A stretch of 64,000 nucleotides of DNA from Saccharum officinarum (GCA_020631735.1 CM036201.1:76966087-77030086); one strand, 5' to 3'. Numbered from the stretch's first letter, positions 36,201 through 48,782 are shown. Numbers and translations are program-made. Notes: generated from the sequence alone by a model not told the origin.

Positions 36201-37663
36201 TTTACACTGATCTTCTCACCATTCGGTGCTTTTACAACTACTACCTTTTTCTGACATTGAATTTCTTCCTGATTTTGCATCATCCAGTCCATACCCAAAA
36301 TCACATCAATACCAGATGTTCTCAACACTATAGGAGTTATCTTAAACTCTACCCCCCTTAAAACCATACTAACTGGAAGACACTGATTAGTGGTTTTCAT
36401 GGTACCCCCAGGTGAATTTACTAAGAGAGGTTCTTTCATGGCAAGCATGGGTACGCTATGCATCTTAACAAAAATGTTTGAAATAAAGGTATGTGAAGCT
36501 CCAGAATCAAAAAGAATGGTTGCAGGGGTAGAATGAACATTGAACGTACCAAGCATTACTTCAGGCTCCGTCGGTGCTATTTCAGTAGACACATGATTCA
36601 CCTTTCCAGTATTGGATGACCTTTGCCCCTGCGGTGTCTGTTGATTCTGCTTCTTGGGACAATGATTAGTATAGTGTCCAGGCTCTCCACAGCGATAACA
36701 CAGATTAGCGGTACTAGAGGCACTAGTCTTCATTGGAGTAGAGTTGGAATTACACTGGCGTGGAGTTTGCTGACCACTCTGCTATTGGAACTGTTTGTTC
36801 TGCTGATACTGGGGTCGTTGCTGAAACTGATTATTCTGCTGATTCTGAGACCACTATTGATTTGAATTGCGGTTCCACTAACTAACTAGTCCTTGGAATT
36901 TTGAATGAAACCCATGCTGAGAATTTGTACGTTGGCGATTATTGTTCCCAACACCTTGTCCTTTCATCTTCCTTTTTCTGTCCATCTCTCGACGTTCATT
37001 ATCCAACATAATAGCCTTATTCACAAGTTCTTGGAAACTGGCATAATTATTACCCTTTAGCTGCAAACAAAGATCATAATAAATTCCCTTAAGAAAAAGA
37101 CACTGCTTATCTACATCTTCCCTCACTTTATTGGGAGCATAGCGAGCCAACTGCGAGAACTTGTCATGATACTCACTGACACTCATCTGTCCCATCCTGA
37201 GATTTCTGAATTCTTCCTACTTCAGCTCAATTACACCTTCAGGAATATGACGAGCTCTAAAATCTCTAACAAATTCATTCCAAGTGACAGGAGGAGCGTT
37301 GTCAGGACGTGCAACTTGATATGACTCCCACCAAGTCTGAGTTGTTCCTTGTAACTGGCCAGACGCATATAACACTTTTTCTAGATCATTACATTGGGTG
37401 ATGTTCAACTGTTTCTCCACCGCTTGCACCCAATCATCCGCCTCTAATGGATCAGCAGCATAAGAAAACACTAGAGGACGTCCTTTCAAAAAATCACCAC
37501 GCTTGTCTCTCACATGAACAGGTGGCGGTCCTCCTGCAGGGGGGTTGTTCTACAGGTGCTGCATGAACATCTGCATCATTTGATTTTGTATATTCATAAG
37601 TTCCTCCATAGTAATGGGTGGGTTAGCACCTCCATGACCTCTGCCATGACCTCTGGCTGCCAT
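33254..37663 (-). pseudogene. gag-pol: Element A gag-pol with chromodomain; twelve in-frame stops, no frameshift
   Basis: A single frame of 1470 codons runs from ATG 37663 to TAA 33256-33254. Order: gag domain (about 37500-36900), Gln/Asn-rich linker, CCHC knuckle (C-Y-R-C-G-E-P-G-H from 36700), protease D-S-G-A-S-H-T-F from 36508, RT F-I-D-D at 35575-35564, RNase H, integrase HHCC (C-D-T-C-Q near 34385) and D-D-E core, chromodomain (about 33430-33257) with T-W-E-R-E-D. All frame segments are in phase, so no net indel has accumulated. Stops (left base): TAG at 37550, 37217, 36878, 36854, 36782, 36161, 34520, 34004 and 33716; TGA at 34103 and 33755; TAA at 33977. Gag-Pol normally packages, copies and integrates the element; this copy cannot. 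Confidence 0.93.
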
Positions 37664-38362
37664 TTGTTTTCAAAGCACCAAAGACAAAGCTCAGTATTAT
37701 CCTAGACGATGTATACCATAGATAAGTAAATCTGAATTCTCTAGGTGAATTCCAATTTCAGCAACTCAGTAAAACTGCCATATCTCGAGCTACAGAAATC
37801 CAATTAAGGTGATCTTTACATGGTTGGAAAGCTTATAAAATTATCTACAACTTTCATTAACATCACTTTTCCAGATTCTGTCGATAGATTAATAAAAAAC
37901 TGAGCTTAACCGAAACTATTTCAGAATTCCAGACTGTGCAGTGACCCCAACTTGGAACAAGTATATCTCATAGCTCATAATAGATAAAAAGATGATTCTT
38001 ATGGGGTTGGAAAGATACAAAAGTATAATTATTCCCAGTAAAATTTCATAAATTTCTCATAAACAGATTTTTAGTTATTCCTGAAACATCCCAGACTGAT
38101 CCAAAAATCAGCAAAAGACAGAACCAAGTTTACCCCGATCCCAACTTAATATTCATGATCAAACTTAATATTCTTAACTATATAACTTGTAGACATGTCC
38201 ACAAAGCTCCAGCACTCATTACAAAGATCCAAATCACACATTATCATAATAACAATTCATCAAGCACACAATTGTTCACACCACACACTAATACCCGACA
38301 TTACCAAACTCAAATTGACTCGCATACTAATATCGTTTCTATTACATAGGGATTTTCTAATT
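37664..38362 (-). other. Element A spacer between extra ORF and gag
   Basis: AT-rich, no coding signal. Part of it (about 37770-37900) resembles 47810-47950 in element D, linking the two families. Confidence 0.5.
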
Positions 38363-39058
38363 TTAATTGAGCTTCTCATAATTCTTAGGAAGCCCTAGCG
38401 CAGCCCTTAGTTCATCGATCTCCTTATAAGCTTGCTCTTTCTGTTCCTTTTCCCTTAGCAACTCATCTTTCAAATCCGCCTCATGAAGAGCCAACTCACG
38501 AACTAGTCCCACTGTGGCTTGTAAGGTCAAGGATGAATTATCAGCGAGCGGCACGATCCATACACCCTTGTCATGTAAAAGATAGGGAAAATGCCGGAGT
38601 GCACCCTGCAACACCTTGTCCGAGCGAAGACCATGGTAGTAGACAACCGCATTGTAGGCGACATCTTCCATACTTGTTTCTACAGTTGCACGGCTCACTC
38701 GGGTGATGAACTTTGACTCCACCTTAGCCTCCTTAGTGGTAGGATCCATTGTCTTGACCCATAGCTCAGTCTCCCAGTAAGAGTCCATCAATGGATGACT
38801 GTACTCCTTGCAGCGATACTCCAACTTAGCTTCCCAATCGTAGTAATAATTATCCAAAGTTCTTGTCAGCATATCATGGAAGAAAACATCAGCTTTAGGA
38901 ACCATGATGTGAAGCTTCGTGGTCCATCCCATGACTGAATTCTTCTTTGAAGTATCTCCCACTCTTGATTTAGCATCCGATATTTCTTGGTCACCATCAA
39001 TATGGGGTTTGAAGCGACCAACATACTGAGCAACGGACATACGAGGATGAGGAGGCAT
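38363..39058 (-). CDS. Element A extra ORF upstream of gag, unknown function
   Basis: Intact 231-codon frame between PBS and gag, starting M-P-P-H-P-R-M-S-V-A-Q-Y-V-G-R-F. The body is hydrophilic with Trp/Tyr-rich patches (N-Y-Y-Y-D-W-E-A-K-L near residue 90), a central region of mixed beta-type composition, and a C-terminal charged helix (about residues 185-222) rich in Lys, Glu and Leu that is probably coiled coil. I recognise no domain. It has the same strand and position as the H3-tail ORF in C but no sequence likeness. It is fully open although gag-pol of the same copy has twelve stops, which could be chance, lower CAG content, or selection on related copies. Confidence 0.65.
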   Translation of the reverse strand: MPPHPRMSVAQYVGRFKPHIDGDQEISDAKSRVGDTSKKNSVMGWTTKLHIMVPKADVFFHDMLTRTLDNYYYDWEAKLEYRCKEYSHPLMDSYWETELWVKTMDPTTKEAKVESKFITRVSRATVETSMEDVAYNAVVYYHGLRSDKVLQGALRHFPYLLHDKGVWIVPLADNSSLTLQATVGLVRELALHEADLKDELLREKEQKEQAYKEIDELRAALGLPKNYEKLN

Positions 39059-39233
39059 CTACGAGAATTTTGACATAGATTAGATAGAATCAATATATTT
39101 TCACAATAGAATAAGATAGAAGAAGCATAATAATTTAGCAATTATCAAGGTGAAAGAATTAAGCATGAAATAGGTGAAGCATAGACACTAATGACGACCA
39201 TTCTAACTAGGCTTGCGTCCTACAGTCAACCTG

Positions 39234-39245
39234 GCTCTGATACCA
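39234..39245 (-). other. Element A primer-binding site
   Basis: On the - strand TGGTATCAGAGC, a perfect match to the common initiator tRNA-Met PBS core, three bases from the LTR. Confidence 0.9.
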
Positions 39246-39248
39246 ATC

Positions 39249-42206
39249 TGTCACACCCATTTTTAAGGACAAAAATAGGATGCATAAAAGACTCATGTGT
39301 GCCCCAGGAAACGGTCGTACATATAAGTAGACAAATTACATAGTATCATCACAGTGCTTATTACATAGCGAATAAATATTTAACACTTAGTCTTATACAA
39401 TAAATTATATAACTAGTAGTAGATCTTCAGCGAAAACTCCAAACACAGGGACACGGTTGACTGGTTGACACCAAGACTAGTACTCATTTCAATAATCATC
39501 ATCATATTCTTCATCTGTTATGGTGGAAATAGCAAGAGTGAGTCCATGTCGAACTCCGCAAATACAACATGGGGTTCATGTGGCACAAAAGGCTAGACAT
39601 TGTTTAACTGCGTTTAGCTTTTAATCATCATATTACTAGCAATTGAGTACCATCAAGGTAATATTCTTCCCATTAATGAATCAATGATCAATTGTAATAA
39701 GGATAATGAATAGCATTAACATGATCATAATAATTATCAACAGTAATTAAGCATGATATAACAATAGTGATCAACTATTTTATAAGAATCCCTAAGGCCG
39801 CTCATATCCGTGAGCACGACTAGTATACCAGTTTTTAACTCTGTGCAGAGGTGTACACTTTCACTGTGAGTCATAACTTCCAAATACATGGGTTCGCGAC
39901 TCCCCAAGACACCAGAAATCATATAAAGCCACCTAAAGGTTCGTCTAACCTGTCAGGGCCATTAGATTCACTCGGCAGGTAGATGTAGGAACCCCCTTTT
40001 CAAATGGCACACTTCCTTCACGGCTATACTCATAAGACTAGAGGCTGTCCTACACCCAACGTGTCAAGCCATTCTTACGCCAATTAAGGTAACCACTAAC
40101 AAGCTAGAAAAGGTCCTTTAAACAACTAAAGTCAGAGCCATATAGCTCTCATAGTTGTACTGTCAATCTCGGTTATCACTTATAGGTAAGTCCTTACGGA
40201 GAGTAACTAGAACGTCAAACAAACAACACAACACACACTCTAGTCCCCTATATCAATAGTAATAAATTCATATTAATAGTTGATTGCTCAATCCATTAAT
40301 CAAATTACAAGATCATTGTTCATAACTAAGCACTAGCAGTAACTACCCAAATGCACAACCCGTAGGTGACAAGGAAACAAGATATCAATAGCTAAGTTAT
40401 AATCTCTATGGTTGTCAAGGAAGACACATGCAAATGTATAATAATTTTAGTGAATAGGTAACAAGGATGGTCACATGTTATACTTGCCTTGATCAAACCT
40501 TTCCTGATGGTACTGCTGATATGGCTCAAAATAATACTACGGATCATCAAGAAACTGCTCACCGTCTATACTCGATCATCAATCATCAACATACAATCAT
40601 CCGAGCAATCATACACGAAGCAAACAAAAAGACATAATTAGAACAGTACACAAACAGTAGCAAAACAGTATGAAAAGTTTGTAAAACTCTTCTACACGTT
40701 ACTACGATCACACAGATGTAAAGATCACGAAATTCGGATTTAAAACGTGAAAGTTATGAATTTTTCAAGATTTCCTTTAGATAAATAATTACTTTAATAT
40801 AAACTCGAAAATTAAATTTCTCAAACCTACTGTACAGCTACACTAACATGTAGAGCTCGCAAATACAAACCTAACGCAACTTGAACGGGTCAAATCGGAA
40901 TTAAAACGGAGATTTTACAATCAAAACAAGTTTAGTGGCAAAACTGTAAATACCAGAAAACGTATTTTTGATTTAACGAGAAGAAATACGTTTTCAAAAC
41001 GAAGAAGCATATCTCCTAAATGACGCTAAGGACGGTGGGTTTTATTATAGAAAAATCCAGGGACTCTTTAAGAAGTTTACCCCGCGAAGGGGTATCTTCT
41101 AATCTGAGCCCTTGATACGAGAATGGACGACCACCGTTCAATCTAAGAGAGAGAGAGAAATCAGCCGTCCCCTTCAACGCCGGCCGGTGGCCGCCATGGC
41201 CGCCGCGAACCACATCGCTGGAGATCATGGTTCTTGCTATTTAGACCACCAATCGGCTCGCCACTGGTTCCAAACGAAAGAGAAGCTCAACGGGATCTCA
41301 CCTGGGGTCTTTTCTTCGGCCAAGAGGACTCGTCGGTGGTGCTTGGCTCGGAAAGGCAGAGGGCCGCCTCCTGTGAATCCCGGCGACAATGGGTGAGCAA
41401 CAGAGAACAAGAGGAAGAAAAATATGGCACCTACGGCTTCTTCACCTCAAGACGAAGGGCGGCGGATAGATTTTCGACGACAGAGAAGCAACTGCCGTCG
41501 AGCACAGCAGTGACATCCTTAGCTCCAACTCGGCAAGATCCAAAATCAACTTGACGATGAGGCTAGGACCTAGGGCGTTGCGTGGAGGGAAGAACGGAAC
41601 GCGTTAGGTCATACCCCTCTTATAGGGGCACACGACTTGTGGATCAAGCCATAGAAAATCGGGCAGAGGCGGATTCCATCGAGTTGGAGTCCAACTCGAC
41701 TACGAACCGGAGATGGAAGATACGACTAACATGCGGGCCCCTGCGTCAGTGAAACAAAGGAAGGGAGCGGCGGGGAGCGCGCGGTAGCGGTGGTTTTGGG
41801 CCGGCCCACGCGAACACGGCAAGGGAGGGAAACGAAGGGAGCGGGCTCGGTTCGGCTCGGCCCAAGCTACAAGAAAGAGAAGAAAAGAGCAGGCCGGCTC
41901 GGCAGGCTTCCAGGCCACCGGGCCACAGGTAAGGAGGTAAGTTTATTTTTTTCCTTTTCTTTTCTTATATAAATTTGTTTTCCAAAGCCATTTTAAAATG
42001 AATTTTGAATTCAAATTAAATAAAACCAAAACCACACCACAAAATAAATCAAATGCAACAGCATGAATACATCATCAAATATTCCACCTAAAATTTTAAA
42101 TTTTAATCCCCATTAAATATTATCTAAATCATTTAAACTCATAACTAAATCTCTTTTAACTACAAATTTCATCTAATTCAAACTTTTAAAATTTTTGGGT
42201 GTTACA
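39249..42206 (-). repeat. Element A 5' LTR
   Basis: Intact 2958-bp LTR, TGTCACACCC to GGGTGTTACA. A - strand TATA-like CTATAAGAGGGG lies near 41615. It shares blocks with the D LTR, for example the region around 39785-39890 against 45315-45420. Confidence 0.93.
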
Positions 42207-42216
42207 TATGAATTCT

Positions 42217-44643
42217 TCACTTGGGTTGGCTCTTGAAGATTTCCTTTGGCAGGAGAACCTTGTTGACCTCGTACATGCCCATCGGAGCCGTCGCTACCAC
42301 GCTACTGCTGATCTTGGCGTCAGACCACGCCGACCTCACCAGGATGTTGCCGTAGTGTTCGATGAGGTTGACCGTGTACCGGGAGCCAGCAAAGGTGGCC
42401 ACCGGGTTGTGCCTGCCCAGCATGGCTGCTAACACAAGGTTGACAAGTACCCTTGTGTGTTTATTTTGTGATGAGTGATTGTCAATGTGATCCACGAAGT
42501 AGGTTGAGTGGTGACTAACCCTACCATGGCGAAAGCTATGTGCATGTCTCTTGGCTCGTGGTGTGCAGGTGTGGAGCACGGAGGCGGTAGTCGACGGCGA
42601 GGTGAAGGTCAAGGAGGACGTGCCGTGCGGACGGACCGGGAGTGGTGAAGGGCGGACGTGAGGCTTGGACCGAGGGACCAAGAGGCTGGGTTACTAGCCG
42701 TGGTGGCTGATACTTGGGACATTAATGAGTGCAAGTGTACATGGTGATGAAGACAGCGTCGGCCAAGTCAAGATGGAGATGATGGCGTCGTGGCACTTGG
42801 CGGAGGCCGGTGGGCCGAGTCAAGGAGGAAGGCGAATGCGTCATGCTTGGCGGGAGGTCGGACACACATCAACATCGGGGGTTTGGTGGTTTCATCCTCA
42901 AAACCATCGGCGGGGGACGCGTATGGAGTACGCTACTCGCGAGTGGTTTGGTGGTTTGGGCCTCAAAACCATCGGTGGCGGGTTTACGGGTTTGGGCCTC
43001 AAAACTCGGGCGGAGGTTCCGAGGAGGAAGAGACGGCACGTGGCAGCATCTGGGAGTTCGTGTTGAGGCGAAGCTACCGGTGAGGAGGCGCGGTGGCCGT
43101 CATATGAAGATGACACCGGGTTGGACCTTTACGACCTTGGGCTAAATGGTTTGGCTCATTTGTATCAGGGGCAAAACTGGGAATGTGTAATAGCCCTATT
43201 AAATAGGATGAGGGAGCCCCCATCTCCCTCACCTCCTCCATTTTCATTTTCTCCTTTAGGGTTTCCCCTCCTCTAGGTGCTTGTGTGAGAGAGGTCCACT
43301 AATCCACCGATTAGTGTAAGAACCATGAATCTTTGAGGGAATGGTGGCCCTAACCACCTCGTGTCCTCTGGTGTTCGGAGTTTGAATCAATTTGTGTGTT
43401 CTTGATGTGTTCTTCACGTTCTTCTTCTTCCCTCTCTCGTTCTTAAGCCAATTCTTCATTTCTAGACCATTTTCGTTCATTCTTGTTGTATTGATTTGAG
43501 CTATAACGTGAGTTGAGCCTTTCCACCGAAGGAAATCAACTAATTCCTCACGAGCTCGCAGATCGGGCGATTTCTTGGTCTAAGTCTCAAGAACTAGTGT
43601 TTTTTTGTTCTTCTTCGATTTCTCATGATAGGCTTGAAATTGGGTGTTGATGTCTTGAAGATATCTTCTCAACACTCCCAAGAACCTACCTGCAAAGTTT
43701 CAAGTCAATCCGAGTTGTTTTGATCGAGTTTTGACCCGTTCTTCCTCGGCTCGTGTTGCTGTTTCTGAACAACGTGGAGCCTCTAGGAAAAACGCGGAAC
43801 CTCCAGGACAAGGAGGCTCCGGGGAAAAACGTGGAACCTCCGGGAATCTCCAGACTGCGGAGCCTCCGGGGGAAAACACAGAGCCTCCGGACCTACCGCT
43901 GAAAATTTGTGTTTGGGCTCTTCGAGTGCTCGTTTTGAGATCTGTCTTTTGCTTTGTCTTTCTAGCATCTCAAGGAACATTTTCTAAGTACTCTTGTCAC
44001 CAGTTGGCATGGGTACTTTGGGTTGAGAACTCACTTCCTCTCTATAGAAGTTGAGTATCTTTTTTTGACCCTCGGTTTAGTTCTTGTTCCGTGCTCATTC
44101 ATGGTGTCCCACTGTGTTCCTAGGGAACATCCACTCACTAGTTGGGTCATTGACATCATGGTGTTTTGTTCGTGCTTTTGGTGGTGATTTTGGGACAGTA
44201 GCCAATTATTTTCAAAAGAAAATTTTGGCTCCCATTCACCCCCCTTTGGTCGCCGTTTTCGGTCCTTCAATGGCTAGCCCATGCAGGCCGTAGAACTTGG
44301 AGAATGCGTGGTACAGAAGCAGGGACCTGAGCTGGTCCTTGGTGAGCCTTGCAAGCGTTGTATTCTTTAGTGCGGCGAAGGCTGAGTCCTTGGGGACAAA
44401 CATCGTGATGCCAAGTTCGGTGTTGTTCGCCTACTTCTGGAAGGTTTGGATGACTTTGGTCTTTTGCCGGTAGCCCAAGAAGGTGTGGAATGTACTGTAG
44501 TATGCAGTGAGGAGGTTGGCAAGGTCAACATGGTGCACTGGAGGAGCAGGACTCTTGGCCTTGTGAGCAGTTGCTGGTGAGGAGAGCACAATGGCAAGAA
44601 CGGTCGTGGTAAATATGACTTGTTTGAAGAACGCCATCGCCAT
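42217..44643 (-). pseudogene. Fasciclin-like arabinogalactan protein gene, disrupted
   Basis: The frame starts at ATG 44643 with a signal peptide (M-A-M-A-F-F-K-Q-V, hydrophobic core to about residue 23), then a single FAS1 domain with the T-M-F-V-P-K-D-S-A-F and L-L-L-Y-H-A-F motifs, interrupted at 44270 by solo LTR F and resuming at 42421 down to TGA 42219-42217. Omitting F and one TSD copy, the halves join in phase: 192 residues, ending near the conserved K-V-L-L-P motif. A TAG at 44433-44431 (codon 71) interrupts the first half, where family members usually have Gln. The Pro-rich and GPI-signal tail typical of the family is missing. FLAs are secreted, membrane-anchored cell-wall glycoproteins for adhesion and wall assembly. 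With a stop, an insertion and a separated promoter, this copy is very likely dead. Confidence 0.85.
42427..44269 (+). mobile_element. Solo LTR F inside the fasciclin gene
   Basis: Starts TGCTAACAC, ends GGTCCTTCA, and is flanked by ATGGC at 42422-42426 and 44270-44274. It is 1843 bp with no PBS, PPT or coding domain. The right end ('cccattcacccccctttggt') resembles the 3' ends of many grass Copia LTRs, so Copia in + orientation is the guess. It holds a candidate TATA (tattaaata near 43197) and a cluster of CGGAACCTCCGG-like repeats (about 43780-43890). Confidence 0.85.
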
Positions 44644-44759
44644 GTTGGACTATCCACTTCACTTCTTCTTTCTTCTTTAAGACTCTTGATCCAACTTTTT
44701 GTGTTCATGCAAGAACAGTGAAGAGCATTACACATTTGATGTTTTATTTTGCGTGTAAA
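44644..44759 (-). other. Fasciclin gene leader up to the D insertion
   Basis: The 116 bases between the ATG and element D, ending at GTAAA (44755-44759), the D target duplication. Continuous in origin with 51342 and beyond. Confidence 0.6.
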
Positions 44760-47320
44760 TGTCACACCTGGTTTTCTAAAGAACAAAACCAGACTAATCA
44801 TATGTGTGCCCAGGAAGTCCACACATATGTCAGAATGAAAAAGTATCAGAAACAATGTTATTCTATAACGTATACATAGCTATATTAACACTTACATCAG
44901 AGTATCACGGAACGGTGACTAAACTTCAGGCTCCATTCTTCTCAAGGACGGCTGACTGGTGGCTCCGTATGCCAAACACTTCTGAAAGACTTCTGAAACT
45001 CCACTACATCTTTATCCTTCTTCTGAATAGCACCTTACTACACACTAGAGTGTGGTGGAAATAGCAAGAGTGAGTCCATGTCGAACTCAACAAGTATAAC
45101 ACAGGGTTCATGAGGCTCAAAAAGGCTAGACACTATTTGACTGTGTTTAGCTTTTAATCATCATATAATTAGCAATTGAGTAGCATCAAGATGAACCAAT
45201 TTCCATTAATGAACCAATGATCAATTGTAACCAGGATAATGAATAGCATTAACATGAGCATAATAATAACAACAGCAATTAAGCATGATATAACAATGGT
45301 GATCAACTATCTATAGATGTTCCAAGGCCGCCTGTATCCGTGGGCACGACTAGTATACCAGTTTTTAACTCTGCGTAGAGGTGTACACTTTCACTGTGAG
45401 TCACGACTTCCAAATGCGTGGGTTTGCAAGGCCCAAAACATCGGAAACCATATAAAGCCATTCAAAAGTTCGTCTAACAAGTTAGGGCCATTAGATTCAC
45501 TCGACAGGCAGATGTAGGAACCCCCTTTTCAAATGGCACAATTCCATCTCGGCTATACTCATAGACTAGAGGCTGTCCTACACCCAACGTGTCAAGCTAT
45601 TCATACGCCAATTAAGGTAACCACTAACAAGCTAGAAAAGGTCTCTTAAACAACTAGAGCCAGAGCCATATAGCCCTCATAGCTGTACTGTATGTCTCGG
45701 ATGATCACGTACAAATAAGTTCTTATGGAGAGAAACCAGAGCAACAATATAACCCCTTGCTCTAGCCCCCTTTTTAACAGTAATAAAATCATCATTAATG
45801 GTTGGTTGCTTAATCCATTAGTCAAATTATAAGATCATTGTTCATAATTAAGCACTAGCAATAGCTACCCAAATGCAATCCCAAGGTTAACAAGGAATCA
45901 AGGTATCAATCACTAAGTTATAATATCTAAGATTGTCAATGAGGACACATGCATATGTATGATAATTTCAGTGAATAGGATAATAAGGATGGTCTTATGT
46001 TATACTTGCCTTGATCAAAGCTTTCTGATGATACTGCTGGTCTGGCTCAAAATAATACTTCTGATCGTCAAGAAACTGCTCATCGTCTATACTCGATCAT
46101 CAAGCATCAACACACAATCATCTGAGCAATCATACACGAAGCAAACAAAGAGACATAATTAAAATAGTAGGAAAACAGTATAAAAAATTTGTAAAACTCT
46201 TTTACACGTTACTACGATCACACAGACGTAAAGATCACGAAATTCAGATTTAAAACGTAAAAGTTATGAATTTTCTAAGATTTCCTATAGATAAATAATT
46301 ACTTTAATATAAACTCAAAAAATAAATTTTCCAAACCTACTGTATAATAATACTAACATGTAGAGCTCGTAAATACGAATCTAACGCAACTTGAATGGGT
46401 CAAATCGGAGTTAAAACGAAGATTTTACGATCAAAACAAGTTTAGTGTCAAAACTGTAAATAATATCATCTTTTACCTTGGGCTTGGAGGCGCTCCGGTC
46501 AGCCATGGTGAAACCTTGTCGGAGAGAAGTAAGATGAGATGGGAACTCGATAAAACGGCGATGGATTCGCACAAACGAATATATCACGGTGTAGAGAACG
46601 ACGAGGGCTGCCTCTTGGTGGTGGTGGCTGGCGTCGGGACGCGACGGTTTGGCCGGAAAAGCTCGTCGGAGAGTTCGCCAGAACGTAAGCTGTAGATACA
46701 GAACTTCGGCGAGAGGTGGAGGGAGCTACGAGCGGTGGCTCGTGATAAGGGTTGTACTTCTGAAACCAGGGCGTCGAGGGCTACGCCGGCATATATATAG
46801 TCGTAGGGTTTGGAAAATTTTTCGGATTTTCTTAATTTCGAGATTATTTTAATTCCGCGAATAAAAATAATTCTAGAAAATCTAGAATTATCTTTTAAGC
46901 CACGAAAAATAGCCCAGACCTCAGAAAAATCACGGGAAAAATCCTGGAGACTCTTGGGGAGATAAGGAACTCAACTAAATAGGTTTGGGATCATGAAAAA
47001 AATTGATGAAGAGATCAAGGAAAAAGATTAAACTCACAGAAATTGAAATTTTAAATCCAAAAAATACCAAAAGTTTTCCGATGAGAAGTAAACGTCGTCC
47101 TATGTTATTTTGAAAATAATAGCACTCACCAACACCAAAGACAAGCATCACACAAACACCACATTATCAAATTAATATGAAAAAGTTTAAAACCATGATT
47201 TTCTATACTAAATTAGCAACAACTTAACTTATCTAATAAATTTATTCAAATATTGAAATCATTTATTTTATTTAGTGTTTTCTAAGCACAACCCAAAATT
47301 AAAAATTTTGGGGTGTGATA
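44760..47320 (-). repeat. Element D 3' LTR
   Basis: TGTCACACC to GGTGTGATA. On the - strand a CTATATATATG TATA candidate lies at about 46790-46800. PPT-like sequence and the palindrome aatctcgtcccgagatt (47341-47357) follow at the internal side. Confidence 0.88.
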
Positions 47321-48770
47321 ATTCTACCCCACTTAATAGGAATCTCGTCCCGAGATTTAGAGAGACTAGGGAGAAAGATAAAGTTGATCTGCAAATCTTC
47401 ACGCTTCTCTAAGAAACTATTATCCAATGATGATGCCACAGGCTCAAAACCAACTTTGTAAAGATGTCCTTTAGACCCTTACAATCCTTATAGATGGTTC
47501 TAACAAATTACCACTCTGAGAAAAGATACTAGCGCTTGATAGTGACTTTGCATTCATGTAGATAGCTGATGCTTCCAAGTGACAAAATAAAACGTATAAA
47601 ACCTCCATCTTGTATCGTATTTAGTTCGTCAAATCCTTCTTAAGAAGAGATCAACTAGATAACACCAAAGGATAACTTTCATTTGTTTCTGAGTGATGAC
47701 TATCATCATGTCCTTTTGACATCCCAAAGAGATTTATGAGCATATACAAGAACAAGTAACCTGCACTTCCTCGCGAGCAGAAAAATGGCAGTGCAGAAAT
47801 ATAGTTATAACTCGAGTTTTAAGAATCCGATGATATTGTAGCTTATACCGTTGGAAAGCTTATCAAATTTACTACAACTTTCTTATAGAACACTTCTCCA
47901 GATTCTGCAGCTAAGGTAATAAAAAACTGTGCACAACAGAAACTATTCTAGATTGCTGACAGCACAGATGCGTCGCCTTGTGATTTTCATAACTCCTAAA
48001 CCATAATATCTATCAGGGTGGTTCTTATGGTCAGAGAAAGATATTGAAGTCTACTATTGTTCAGAATTTATCCATGATTTTTGGGCATCCAAAAATAGAG
48101 ATATAAGCTAAGGAAGACAGACTGTTCTAAAAAGACGGATATGGTAGGAACAAGATTCAGAGAAACTAGAGAGATAGATGACACTAATCTTCAAGTCTTC
48201 ATACTTTTTTGATTTGTGTTGATGAGATATAAGACATGGATCAAGGATAGCCAAAAGATGACAAGAAAGATAAATTTTGATCTTCAGTTCTTTGTGCCTC
48301 GTCGCTTAAGATATTCAAGACTTGCTGTTGTTGACAACAGATGTTACCCCACTTAACATGGATCGAGTTACTTCTTAAGACTTATACCTTTCGAGCCACT
48401 TTTAAAACACAAGAACAAGGACAACACACAAACAACACATCAAGCAAAACAAGCACACATCACATCATCGATACTACACGTACTTCTTCAACAATGGTGG
48501 TCATCCTAAGGGAAGATTATGGATGATGAAAGGCCATCGAATCTTTGAACCAGGTGGAATCAGAAAACTTTTAGTAAAAACAACGTAAAATAAAATCCAA
48601 GGGAGTAAGAAATAATAGCTCAAAGAAAGCTATCAAGGAAGGGATACAACGGGACAAAGAACAGGAAATAGTCAAAATCAATGAGTCAAGGGATGACAAA
48701 ATAGTTTTAAAGTAAAATAAGTTTTAGAATACGTCCAGTGCTACTTGGCATACGTCCTACAGTCAACACC

Positions 48771-48782
48771 GCTCTGATACCA
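48771..48782 (-). other. Element D primer-binding site
   Basis: On the - strand TGGTATCAGAGC, three bases from the LTR at 48786. Confidence 0.85.

Larger units (their letters stand above)
2106..42206 (-). mobile_element. Element A: nested Tekay-like Ty3/gypsy retrotransposon
   Basis: Both ends are canonical (TGTCAYACCC ... GGGTGTTACA) and are flanked by the 5-bp repeat TATGA (2101-2105 and 42207-42211). On the - strand the order is 5' LTR 39249-42206, PBS, an extra ORF, gag-pol with chromodomain, PPT, and a 3' LTR split by element B (2106-4530 plus 32676-33208). Removing B and one copy of its TSD gives a 2958-bp 3' LTR, equal to the intact 5' LTR. The internal region is 6040 bp. In about 225 LTR bases compared by eye (2341-2560 against 39481-39700) I count about 7 differences, mostly transitions. 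Pol motifs and the chromodomain place it with chromoviruses; the Tekay/Del assignment is inference. Confidence 0.93.

Noticed and set aside
42725..43145. Frames of about 100 residues inside solo LTR F
   Set aside because: Three overlapping frames on one strand plus one on the other, without domain character.
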